Made by a program: the position numbers and the translations under genes
Notes under the pieces: generated by a model
Told to the model about the DNA's origin: nothing
Seen by the model: only the letters and a program-made list of their open reading frames with translations
The model's database searches: none
Assembly (NCBI GenBank): GCA_018659505.1
Contig: JABJMI010000386.1
Coordinates: 1-7,707 of the forward strand
Length of the DNA stretch: 7,707 bases
Direction: 5' to 3'
Origin: Planctomicrobium sp.
GTDB taxonomy: Bacteria; Planctomycetota; Planctomycetia; Planctomycetales; Planctomycetaceae
Shown: piece by piece, positions 1 through 6,204 of the stretch
Position numbering within the stretch: the first letter of the stretch is position 1
Layout: each line of letters starts with the position of its first letter

Positions 1-440
1 GCTTATTTCCCAGTTCACGCGGGGCGACACAGAGTTCGTGCAAACAGTGTAATAGCTCTGGGCGGATAGATTCCTGTTCATACTTCGGAGTTGGATTCCT
101 CTGTACCGATTCATTGAAAACAAAAAGTGCAGCCAAACATCTCGCAAAAAAACATATGCCGAATGACAGCTGTAGCGACTACAAAGATGGATTTCGACAA
201 GCTTTCGTTGATGTTTCCATGGGAGCCTGTGGGCAAGTCCCAGCAATTGCTCCCAAGAAATACTGGAAATATTGTGATCGTACTGTAAACGGCCATGCTT
301 CAGCTCAATCCTGGTTTGGAGGCTATCAGGCTGGAGCACAAATCGCCCTCGGTTATCAAGATCGATTTTTAGACATCGCTACATCGCAGCAATGTGGTTT
401 CGAACAACTGCCGAATTATCAGATCGAGGCTGGGTATTAA
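1..440 (+). CDS. Conserved hypothetical protein, 5' end outside window (partial)
   Basis: The reading frame (codons from base 3) is open to the left edge and ends at TAA 438-440. No ATG or GTG occurs in it before the body of the protein. The only candidate start inside is a TTG at 114 without a well-placed ribosome site, so the real start is probably to the left. The visible protein has the core YKDGFRQAFVDVSMGACG followed by P..APKKYW and then AQSWFGGYQAGAQIAL. These are the spaced Gly, Tyr, Trp and Pro positions I associate with a small planctomycete family of unknown function, often exported. A basic stretch (KTKSAAKHLAKKH) precedes the core, and the tail after about base 380 is not conserved-looking. 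It lies 38 bp upstream of the polysaccharide exporter on the same strand, so an envelope role and shared transcript are likely but inferred. Function is not known. Confidence 0.75.
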   Translation, partial: LFPSSRGATQSSCKQCNSSGRIDSCSYFGVGFLCTDSLKTKSAAKHLAKKHMPNDSCSDYKDGFRQAFVDVSMGACGQVPAIAPKKYWKYCDRTVNGHASAQSWFGGYQAGAQIALGYQDRFLDIATSQQCGFEQLPNYQIEAGY

Positions 441-443
441 CGG

Positions 444-462
444 AACTTGTTCGATTCAAGTT
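444..462 (+). repeat. Small inverted repeat between the first two genes
   Basis: AACTTG (444-449) and CAAGTT (457-462) form a perfect 6-bp stem with a 7-nt loop, between the stop of the small gene and the exporter start at 479. No T-run follows, so it is not a typical intrinsic terminator. It may be chance or a weak mRNA structure near the exporter ribosome site. Confidence 0.3.
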
Positions 463-478
463 GAGAGTCTGAGAGACA

Positions 479-2401
479 ATGGAAATTTTCGCCACGGAAG
501 GTGAGATGAGTAAACTGACAAGCAACACTGGTCGTCGATCTATAGAAACGAAATTAGTTTCGATTTCTCGATTGGTTCTCTTCGCGGTGTTATTGACCTG
601 CTCAACAGGCTGCTCGATTTTCCATCCTGTTCGAGGTGTCCCGGCTTCGTACTTGCCCGACGAGTTTGAAGGTCCACGCCGTGGTGGCAAACGAACAATC
701 AACCCCAGCCTGCTTGTGCAAACTCCTCCAGATCAGCACCGCATCGCTGCTGGGGATGTGCTGTCGATCTATATTCCGGGAGTCTTAGGGCGAACGGATG
801 CAGAGGTTCGGCAGTTCGGAGTTGAACCCCCGATCAATCAGCCTCACTCTCCCAATGATCCGCCCACGATTGGTTATCCAATTACCGTCCGCGATGATCA
901 CACAATCGCTTTACCACAAGTGCCGCCGATCAATCTCCGTAACAAAACATTGCACGAAGCCGAATTAGCGATACGAAAAGCCTATACACAAGACTTCAGT
1001 ATCCTTCGTCCTGATGAAGCGATGGTCCTCGTGAGTTTGCAAAGAGCGCGGGTACACCGTGTGCTTGTCGTTCGCCAGGAAACAGGTAACGAACTCGCCA
1101 GCGGCGGAGAGACGGGAACCATCAATATCGGCGTTTCGAAACGTGGAACTGCAAGAGTCGTCACACTGAAAGCCTACGAAAATGATGTCCTCCACGCTCT
1201 TGCGATGGAAGATGGAGTCGACGGACTGCCGGGACTCGATGCGGAAAATACAATCTACATCATTCGCCGACGTGCTCAACAATTCCCCAGTCAGCAAGGG
1301 CATCGTCCGTTGATGCACCAATCAAACGCATCAAGCAGCCAACAAAGAGTGAGCAAGACTCATTCGACGGGACACTCACTCGTTCAGCTCACAAGTCTTG
1401 CAGAGAAGAATGCTCATTCGAATGAGCTTGTAGTCAGAGGGCAATCGCCAGTTGTAACTGCTGATTACCGTACAGCAGCTCATCGGGGATTTGCTCGAAA
1501 TCAAAACATTCGTCAAGTCGGGCACTCATTCCAAACTGCTCAAGTCCCTCCCTCCCCGTTGCCTGTTCAACAATCGACGAGCCAATTGATTCCTCCAACT
1601 TCGAACTACCAACAACCGCAGGGACACTTGCAATTTCCGCCTCAATATAGACCTGCTCATTCAGGACATTCGCTTCCTCAATCGAGCGAAGCAGGTCAAT
1701 TCTCACCTGGATTGATCCTGCCACCTCCAAGTTTGCCTTCCATACCACAACAGCATCTGCCGGTTCAACAAATGCCGGTTCAACAGTATCAGCAGGAACC
1801 AGGAATGACGCCGCCTGTGATGGACTCAAGCCCACACTGGTCGACATTGTTGAACGACTTCGATCCAACCATTGATAACCCAAATGTTGTGAGAATTCCA
1901 ATTCGACTCGCTCCTGGGGAACAACCAAACATCAGCGAAGAGATGATCACTCTCGAAGATGGAGATATTGTTTTCATCGAATCGCGGGAAACAGATGTCA
2001 TCTACACCGGTGGTCTACTTGGTGGTGGTCAATACACATTACCTAGAGAGTACGATCTGGGAGTTCTCGAAGCGATTTCGATTGCGGAAGGTCGTTCAAA
2101 TGGAGGCGGCGGTAACTCTCGTTCCATCGGAGGAGTCTCTGCATTGAATCGTGACGTCTCTGTGAGTGCCAGTCGCTTGATCATTCTAAGAACACTTCCA
2201 GCCACCGGACAACGGATTACAGTAGAAGTGAATCTTCATAAAGCGATGAAATACCAGGAGGAAAACATTCTCGTGCAACCGGGAGACATGCTCATCCTGC
2301 AATATACCGCCCTCGAATCAATCGCAGCGATCACGCAGCGATATCTCCTCGAAGGAGCTTTGTTTGGACTCGCAGCGGCACAGTTGAATACGAGCCAGTA
2401 G
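479..2401 (+). CDS. Polysaccharide biosynthesis/export lipoprotein with SLBB domains (Wza-like)
   Basis: This is an outer-membrane type polysaccharide exporter of the Wza/Poly_export family, 640 residues, which should form or line the exit channel for an extracellular polysaccharide. A basic N-terminus leads into a hydrophobic stretch (about 32-40) and a relaxed lipobox ending STGC, with Cys45 the likely lipidated residue. A Poly_export domain runs about 83-190, starting HRIAAGDVLSIYIPG and containing YPITVRDDHTIALPQVPPI. A first SLBB-like segment covers about 193-265. Residues about 266-452 are a low-complexity linker rich in Gln, Pro, Ser and His. The C-terminal part (about 455-610) holds ITLEDGDIVFIESRETDVIY and a second SLBB segment, GGLLGGGQYTLPREYDLGVL, ending near ILVQPGDMLILQY. 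ATG 479 is used; ATG 506 (residue 10) has GGAAGG just upstream at 496-501 and is an equally credible start. The family call is firm; the substrate is unknown and no polymerase or kinase gene is in view. Confidence 0.9.
   Translation: MEIFATEGEMSKLTSNTGRRSIETKLVSISRLVLFAVLLTCSTGCSIFHPVRGVPASYLPDEFEGPRRGGKRTINPSLLVQTPPDQHRIAAGDVLSIYIPGVLGRTDAEVRQFGVEPPINQPHSPNDPPTIGYPITVRDDHTIALPQVPPINLRNKTLHEAELAIRKAYTQDFSILRPDEAMVLVSLQRARVHRVLVVRQETGNELASGGETGTINIGVSKRGTARVVTLKAYENDVLHALAMEDGVDGLPGLDAENTIYIIRRRAQQFPSQQGHRPLMHQSNASSSQQRVSKTHSTGHSLVQLTSLAEKNAHSNELVVRGQSPVVTADYRTAAHRGFARNQNIRQVGHSFQTAQVPPSPLPVQQSTSQLIPPTSNYQQPQGHLQFPPQYRPAHSGHSLPQSSEAGQFSPGLILPPPSLPSIPQQHLPVQQMPVQQYQQEPGMTPPVMDSSPHWSTLLNDFDPTIDNPNVVRIPIRLAPGEQPNISEEMITLEDGDIVFIESRETDVIYTGGLLGGGQYTLPREYDLGVLEAISIAEGRSNGGGGNSRSIGGVSALNRDVSVSASRLIILRTLPATGQRITVEVNLHKAMKYQEENILVQPGDMLILQYTALESIAAITQRYLLEGALFGLAAAQLNTSQ
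496..501 (+). promoter_or_regulatory. Possible ribosome binding site for the alternative exporter start at 506
   Basis: GGAAGG lies 4 nt before ATG 506, inside the frame opened by ATG 479. It is the best Shine-Dalgarno-like match near this start; before ATG 479 there is only a weak GAGAG. Starting at 506 would still leave a normal lipoprotein signal with Cys at residue 36. Confidence 0.4.
1758..1787 (+). repeat. Two tandem 15-nt units in the exporter linker
   Basis: Two adjacent 15-base units (1758-1772 and 1773-1787) share the 13-base core TGCCGGTTCAACA and encode LPVQQ-MPVQQ minus the frame offset. A third related LPVQQ occurs earlier in the linker (residues 361-365). The pattern suggests the low-complexity linker grew partly by short tandem duplication. 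Confidence 0.7.
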
Positions 2402-2404
2402 CGT

Positions 2405-2433
2405 TTTGCCGGACACTTTAAGTGTCCGGCAAA
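2405..2433. terminator. Strong hairpin between convergent genes, putative bidirectional transcription end
   Basis: Two perfect 14-base arms (TTTGCCGGACACTT and its complement) flank a single T; in practice a 12-bp stem with a 5-nt TTTAA loop. It starts 3 nt after the exporter stop, and its right arm is the last codons and stop (2418-2420) of the minus-strand MOSC gene. A T-run comes before rather than after the stem on each strand, so it does not fit the classical intrinsic form. Its place between convergent genes still argues for a role in ending transcription or protecting 3' ends. Confidence 0.6.
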
Positions 2434-2918
2434 TCATGGTCTTGTAAGAAGACCACTTCATCTCCAACGTGAATCGTTCCGCCGCTGAGAACTTTCGTTG
2501 TAATACCACCATGCCCGCGCATTGCTTGGTAGCCGCCCTTGCCGAGGTTCCTTTCCATTAACGAACAGGGAGCACAGTTGCCGGTCCCTTCGAAGATGAC
2601 TTCACCAATTCGGAATCGCGACTTCTTCAGCGACTTCAAATTGATTCCCGAGATCATTAGATTGCGGCGCAATAAATCGGGTGTGACTTCTTCTCTTTCG
2701 ATCAATTGAGCGACCACTGGGAGATGCTCTTTTTGAATCATGGTCACCTGACGTTTACCACCAACTTTGTGTTCGCTGTGATGGTCTCCGGATAAACCAT
2801 GATCAACGCGAACTTCGACTTCAGACACAGGTTGAATGATGCTACGTCTCTCGGTCGAGAGTCCAATCCATTCAAGTCGACCGATTTGTGGGACATCATC
2901 AAGTAAATTGTGCAACAT
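2418..2918 (-). CDS. MOSC domain-containing protein
   Basis: A 166-residue stand-alone MOSC (molybdenum cofactor sulfurase C-terminal) protein. Family hallmarks are DHGLSGDHH (39-47), GGKRQVTMIQKEHL (53-66), RRNLMISGINL (84-94) and the segment G111-TGNCAPC-118, with Cys115 the likely conserved sulfur-handling Cys and Cys118 close by. The C-terminus continues AMRGHGGITTKVLSGGTIHVGDEV (132-154), which closes the beta barrel. MOSC proteins bind or transfer sulfur or the molybdenum cofactor; stand-alone members such as YiiM in E. coli take part in reducing N-hydroxylated compounds. The partner and substrate here are unknown. ATG 2916-2918 has a good site, GAGGAAG, 6 nt upstream, which sits across the murD stop; the gap to murD is 11 nt, so co-transcription and perhaps translational coupling are likely. 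The stop codon lies in the shared hairpin. Confidence 0.88.
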   Translation of the reverse strand: MLHNLLDDVPQIGRLEWIGLSTERRSIIQPVSEVEVRVDHGLSGDHHSEHKVGGKRQVTMIQKEHLPVVAQLIEREEVTPDLLRRNLMISGINLKSLKKSRFRIGEVIFEGTGNCAPCSLMERNLGKGGYQAMRGHGGITTKVLSGGTIHVGDEVVFLQDHDLPDT

Positions 2919-2924
2919 GAAACT

Positions 2925-2931
2925 CTTCCTC
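2925..2931 (-). promoter_or_regulatory. Ribosome binding site of the MOSC gene overlapping the murD stop
   Basis: Read on the minus strand, GAGGAAG is 6 nt before the MOSC ATG. It shares bases 2930-2931 with the murD stop TGA (2930-2932), so ribosomes ending murD reach the next start directly. This supports ATG 2918 as the start. Confidence 0.7.
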
Positions 2932-4345
2932 AGTGAGAACTCTGTTCCGAGCAGGTGTTCGTTTTCGTTTCAACCAACTGCCTGAATTGATTCCCGCGGT
3001 CTTCGTAATTCAGAAACTGTGAATCGCTGCTACATCCTGGAGAGAGTAGTAATGTGTCGCCAGATTCTAATTGCTTCTGGCACCATCGATAGGCACACGC
3101 CAAATCATGATGAACCGAATACAGAAGCCCTTTGCGATACTCCGGCAACAACAAAGCCATTAACAACGAGGTGTCGCCAATCAAGGCAACCGCTTTGACA
3201 TGACCCGAAATTGAGCGACAAAGTTCACTCACATCGATCCGTTTGTCTTTTCCACCCGCGATCAAGACAACTGGTCGAGTCATTGAAGACAAGGCCGCCA
3301 TCGTTGCTTCGGGAGTGGTCGCTTTCGAATCGTTGATGTACTCGATTCCTTCTCGATCTGCAATAAGTTCCAGTCGATGCGGCAGCGGACGAAAACTCGA
3401 GAGCCCTTTCATTATGGTGTTCGGATCAGCAGTTTGAGTTGAAAGAACCGCTGCGAGAGCAGCTGCAATATTCGCCCGTTGATGTGGGAGATTCAAGCGA
3501 GCTGGTAGAGCAGAATAAGGGATTTCCTCAACGTCGCTACCAACTTTGATTTCATAGGAATGAGGTGTCATTTCAATGCGATCGACTTCGTGATTCGCTT
3601 GCGAGCCAAACTCGATTCGCTTCCCTTTTGTTTTCCATTGCCGAACATCGGGATCATTCGCATTCAGAACGGCTACACCATCGGGTGTTTGCCAGTTGAG
3701 TGCGACTTGCTTCGCTGTTCGGTATGAGTCGAGGTCGCCATGCCAATCAATATGATTTGCAAAGAAGTTCGTCACCACCGTGATGTTCGGACGAGGTTGA
3801 AGAGGTTTGAGATACTCAAGTTGAAAGCTACTTAATTCCAGTACAACCCAATCATCTTCGGTGAAGGTCTCAACTTTTGAAAGAAGACTGATGCCGATGT
3901 TCCCTCCCAAGTGGCAAGAGACTCCTGCATGTTTCAATAGATGAGTAATCAAAGATGATGTGGTCGACTTGCCGACCGTTCCTGTGACAATAATCACCTT
4001 CGCACGGCAGCGATCCCAGAATAGATTGATCTCAGTCGTCACAGGGACTCCCGCGCGAACTGCGGCACGGATGAATCTGTTTTTGTCAGCGACGATTCCG
4101 GGATTGATGACGACACAATCACATTCAACGAAATCTCTTTCGCGATGTTCTCCCAAGACAAGTTGATCAAGGCGGGAGACGTCAATTTTTGAGAGAGAGT
4201 CTTTGAGTTGCCCCTCTCGTTGCAGATCTGTCAAGGTGACTCGAGCCCCTTGCTGCAATAGGAAATTAACGACTCCGATGCCACCACCAAATCGACCAAG
4301 CCCCATGACAGTCACTCGACGATTTTTGAAATCAGTCGTGTTCAT
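2930..4345 (-). CDS. murD: UDP-N-acetylmuramoyl-L-alanine--D-glutamate ligase (MurD)
   Basis: MurD is the cytoplasmic ATP-dependent ligase that adds D-Glu to UDP-MurNAc-L-Ala in peptidoglycan synthesis. Numbering is from ATG 4345 (471 residues). An N-terminal nucleotide-binding fold opens VTVMGLGRFGGGIG (11-24). The ATP loop is TGTVGKSTT (121-129), where MurD usually has Asn at the Val position. The MurD-type ELSSFQLEY (170-178), NHIDWHG (197-203) and the carbamylated-Lys region SYRTAK (207-212) follow. HRLELI (323-328), NDSKATTPEAT (338-348) and LLSPGCSSDSQFLNYEDRG (432-450) mark the C-terminal domain. Length fits the family. The frame also opens at GTG 4411 (22 extra residues) without a ribosome site; ATG 4345 is preferred because MurD proteins begin shortly before the glycine-rich strand. 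Its 3' end abuts the MOSC gene. No other mur or fts genes are in view. Confidence 0.93.
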   Translation of the reverse strand: MNTTDFKNRRVTVMGLGRFGGGIGVVNFLLQQGARVTLTDLQREGQLKDSLSKIDVSRLDQLVLGEHRERDFVECDCVVINPGIVADKNRFIRAAVRAGVPVTTEINLFWDRCRAKVIIVTGTVGKSTTSSLITHLLKHAGVSCHLGGNIGISLLSKVETFTEDDWVVLELSSFQLEYLKPLQPRPNITVVTNFFANHIDWHGDLDSYRTAKQVALNWQTPDGVAVLNANDPDVRQWKTKGKRIEFGSQANHEVDRIEMTPHSYEIKVGSDVEEIPYSALPARLNLPHQRANIAAALAAVLSTQTADPNTIMKGLSSFRPLPHRLELIADREGIEYINDSKATTPEATMAALSSMTRPVVLIAGGKDKRIDVSELCRSISGHVKAVALIGDTSLLMALLLPEYRKGLLYSVHHDLACAYRWCQKQLESGDTLLLSPGCSSDSQFLNYEDRGNQFRQLVETKTNTCSEQSSH

Positions 4346-4414
4346 ACTTAGCCGTCGCCCGGATTGTAAGGTAGATCGTCTGGTCTGACTTGCAAGATTT
4401 GAGATCTTCACACA

Positions 4415-4434
4415 GATTCAAAAAGGTTTGAATC
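4415..4434. repeat. Small perfect hairpin at the murD-proximal edge of the GxxExxY unit
   Basis: GATTCAAA (4415-4422) and TTTGAATC (4427-4434) form an 8-bp stem with an AAGG loop. It overlaps the first bases of the left flanking repeat (4430-4458) and lies downstream of the minus-strand GxxExxY gene and upstream of murD. It could be part of the cassette end or a transcript end; no T-run follows on the minus strand. Confidence 0.5.
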
Positions 4435-4458
4435 ACGAAAAACACAAAGGACACGAAA
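4430..4458. repeat. Left imperfect inverted repeat flanking the GxxExxY gene
   Basis: This 29-base segment, containing the motifs CACGAAAAACAC and GGACACGAAA, matches the reverse complement of 4908-4936 at 23 of 29 positions by direct comparison. Purine-rich CACGAA...GACACGAA tracts of this kind are, to my knowledge, common next to GxxExxY genes. It lies 16 nt downstream of the stop of that gene on its own strand. Confidence 0.6.
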
Positions 4459-4474
4459 AGAAAATTTCTTTGTT

Positions 4475-4852
4475 CTAGTAAACAATTCTTTCGTATTCTA
4501 ATTTCGGAAAATGGCCGAAATTGACAATGATTCCAAGGCGATAGCCGGTTGCTTTCAAGTAGTTGTGAACTTGTGCACGATTTTCGTCAGTAATTCGATG
4601 CAACGCCTTTAGTTCTACTACTATTTTATTAAAACAAATGAAGTCCGGAATATAAACGGAGTTCAGCTGATGCTGTTTATATTTCAGATTCAATCGAACC
4701 TGAGATGCAAATGGGATTTTTTGATCATTCAATTCTAGATCGACGCATTCTTGATAAACTGGTTCTAGGAAGCCGCAACCCATCTCTTTGTAGACATTAA
4801 ACATTGCTCCCATAATTTTGTAACTTTCTTCCTTGAACAATATTTCCGCCAT
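4475..4852 (-). CDS. GxxExxY family protein (PD-(D/E)XK-like fold)
   Basis: A 125-residue protein of the GxxExxY family, named for GFLEPVY (27-33), preceded by EMGC. It also carries PDF (69-71), VVELKAL (78-84) and AQVHNYLKATG (93-103). The spacing of Asp70 with Glu80-x-Lys82 matches the PD-(D/E)XK nuclease core, so a nucleic-acid related activity is plausible but unproved for the family. Length is normal and the frame is intact. ATG 4850-4852 has GAAGG (4863-4867) 10 nt upstream. The gene is visibly more AT-rich than murD (19 of 60 G+C at 4621-4680 against 30 of 60 at 3481-3540) and is flanked by inverted repeats at 4430-4458 and 4908-4936, both signs of separate acquisition. It lies on the same strand as its neighbours but has its own spacing of over 100 bp on each side. 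Confidence 0.88.
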   Translation of the reverse strand: MAEILFKEESYKIMGAMFNVYKEMGCGFLEPVYQECVDLELNDQKIPFASQVRLNLKYKQHQLNSVYIPDFICFNKIVVELKALHRITDENRAQVHNYLKATGYRLGIIVNFGHFPKLEYERIVY

Positions 4853-4907
4853 AAATCAGAGACCTTCAAGGGGGCAGGGAGAGCAGCTAAAGTAACGATC
4901 CTATTGA

Positions 4908-4936
4908 TTTAGTGTTCTTCGTTTCTTTCGTGGTTC
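4908..4936. repeat. Right imperfect inverted repeat flanking the GxxExxY gene
   Basis: On the plus strand it contains GTGTTCTTCG and CTTTCGTGGTTC; its reverse complement aligns with 4430-4458 without gaps, with 6 mismatches in 29. It lies 55 nt upstream of the GxxExxY start, so it may also hold that gene's leader region. I see no confident promoter boxes in it. Confidence 0.6.
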
Positions 4937-4974
4937 TATTTAATAATTTGCGAATTCAAGAATAGTTGTAGACC

Positions 4975-6027
4975 TCAAACTTCCAAAGGTAAAGTAACAG
5001 GTTGATTTGCCGCTGCGCTGAGTGCTACAGCTTCAACGAATTCCATATACTCGACACCTGTTTTGAAATTAGTGAGCGAGACTTTTTTGTTCCCTCGGAT
5101 AGACTCAATAAAGTCGGCTTCGACATTCCAACTCCCTTTCTCTTCCTCTGGGATTTCGAGGATGCTCATTTCTTTGTCGTCTGCGCGACCATACCAAACA
5201 GTTTCTTTCCCATCGACAAATTCAATCTTGATTGTACCTCGTGAGCCATAAAGGTGAATCTGTAATCCCGGGCCAAACAAGATGACTCCGCTCAGGTGGT
5301 ACATGCAGCGGACTCCACCTTTCAATTCTGAGACAATTTGAACACTGTCAGGAATTTTGACTTCTACGAAATCATTGGCTTCCGGGACTGGACGAGTTGG
5401 CTCAAAGATTTCGCTCTGAGCAAAGACTTGAACAGGCTTCGGTGTCCACCGCATTAAGGTTTCATGCAGGATCCCAAGTGCCAGAGTGTTCTTACCACTT
5501 TGTTCGATATCTTGGCGGGGGTGTAATGTTTTACTGTAATCCCAAAATTGATCATTCGCTCCCAGAACAATCACTTCTCGCAGATCGCCCAAGAAGAACG
5601 ATTTCAGCATGTCTGTTAATGTCGGTCCACATTCGAGTCCGAATGGACTCGGGACGAGCTGAGCAACCAGTTCCGGGTGCTCATTTGCGACCGCTAGCAT
5701 CTTTCGGCTCTCAGTGAGATCACGCGCCATGCGGGCTTCGCAGAGAACGTGCTTCCCAGCTTCGAGTGCAGCACAGGTGATTTCGCAATGCAAATTTGGC
5801 CATGTTCCGATCATGATGGCATCAATGTCATCAGACGCGATGAGATCCTGCCATGTTTCGAATGTCTCAGGAATATTGAACTCCGAAGCCACCCGCTGAG
5901 TTGACTCTTTGGTGCTATTGACCACACCCCGAATTTCGACATCTTGCAGCGACTGAAAGCCTGGCAAATGGCGATTTCGAGTATTCTCGCCAGCCCCGAT
6001 TACTCCAATACGAATCACATCCGACAT
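4975..6027 (-). CDS. Gfo/Idh/MocA family oxidoreductase with altered EKP motif
   Basis: A 350-residue NAD(P)-dependent oxidoreductase-type protein. The N-terminal Rossmann fold opens IRIGVIGAGENTRNRHLPGF (5-24), followed by DAIMIGTWPNLHCEITCAALEAGKHVLCEARMA (69-101 region). The second domain contains LGILHETLMRW (184-194), with His188 in the active-site region, and ends with a beta-sheet part including GLQIHLYGSRGTIKIE (254-269). Members usually oxidise or reduce sugars or related polyols. The catalytic EKP triplet reads Glu97-Ala98-Arg99, so the usual Lys is absent; such variants exist in this family, and the reaction cannot be assigned. No signal peptide is visible, so it is probably cytoplasmic. 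ATG 6025-6027 has AGGA about 11 nt upstream. A 177-bp gap separates it from the propeller gene, suggesting its own promoter. Confidence 0.9.
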   Translation of the reverse strand: MSDVIRIGVIGAGENTRNRHLPGFQSLQDVEIRGVVNSTKESTQRVASEFNIPETFETWQDLIASDDIDAIMIGTWPNLHCEITCAALEAGKHVLCEARMARDLTESRKMLAVANEHPELVAQLVPSPFGLECGPTLTDMLKSFFLGDLREVIVLGANDQFWDYSKTLHPRQDIEQSGKNTLALGILHETLMRWTPKPVQVFAQSEIFEPTRPVPEANDFVEVKIPDSVQIVSELKGGVRCMYHLSGVILFGPGLQIHLYGSRGTIKIEFVDGKETVWYGRADDKEMSILEIPEEEKGSWNVEADFIESIRGNKKVSLTNFKTGVEYMEFVEAVALSAAANQPVTLPLEV

Positions 6028-6204
6028 TATTCAAAACATCCTATCTCGTCTAAATTACTGAACAGTGTGTGCATCTTAATCAATGTGAGCTGAGACCGGG
6101 AGTCACTGAGAATTGGGATTTTGACAATACTATATGATGCGGAATTCGCATTTTCCTGCAATAGAAGAGTGAATTGCAATCAAGCCTGTCCCATTGAAAA
6201 TGCT
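6028..6204. other. Intergenic region upstream of the oxidoreductase gene
   Basis: 177 bp between the propeller gene stop and the oxidoreductase start. It contains a short inverted repeat, ATGCG (6137-6141) and CGCAT (6147-6151), around GAATT. On the minus strand I see TATAGT-like and TTGCAG-like boxes, but their spacing (21 nt) is too long for a confident sigma-70 promoter. No gene or RNA is supported here. Confidence 0.4.

Larger units (their letters stand above)
4430..4936. mobile_element. Putative GxxExxY cassette bounded by imperfect inverted repeats
   Basis: A unit of about 507 bp: one intact GxxExxY gene, no transposase, and 29-base ends matching as inverted repeats at 23 of 29 positions. 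I see no convincing target-site duplication just outside the ends. The unit lies cleanly between the oxidoreductase stop (4975) and the murD start. Movement is inferred from structure and composition only; it could need enzymes supplied in trans or be an old, immobile insertion. Confidence 0.4.

Noticed and set aside
114..440. A complete 108-residue gene starting at TTG 114
   Set aside because: The frame is open to the window edge, there is no good ribosome site, and this start would remove the expected N-terminal part; treated as a partial gene instead.
1434..1928. 164-codon open frame on the minus strand inside the exporter gene
   Set aside because: It mirrors the low-complexity linker on the opposite strand, has no recognisable domain, and the plus-strand frame is clearly the real one.
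4346..4411. 22-residue N-terminal extension of MurD from GTG 4411
   Set aside because: No ribosome site, runs up to the hairpin at the cassette edge, and goes beyond the usual MurD N-terminus.
6121..6126. TTGACA, a perfect -35 box on the plus strand
   Set aside because: No matching -10 at 16-18 nt and no plus-strand gene downstream.
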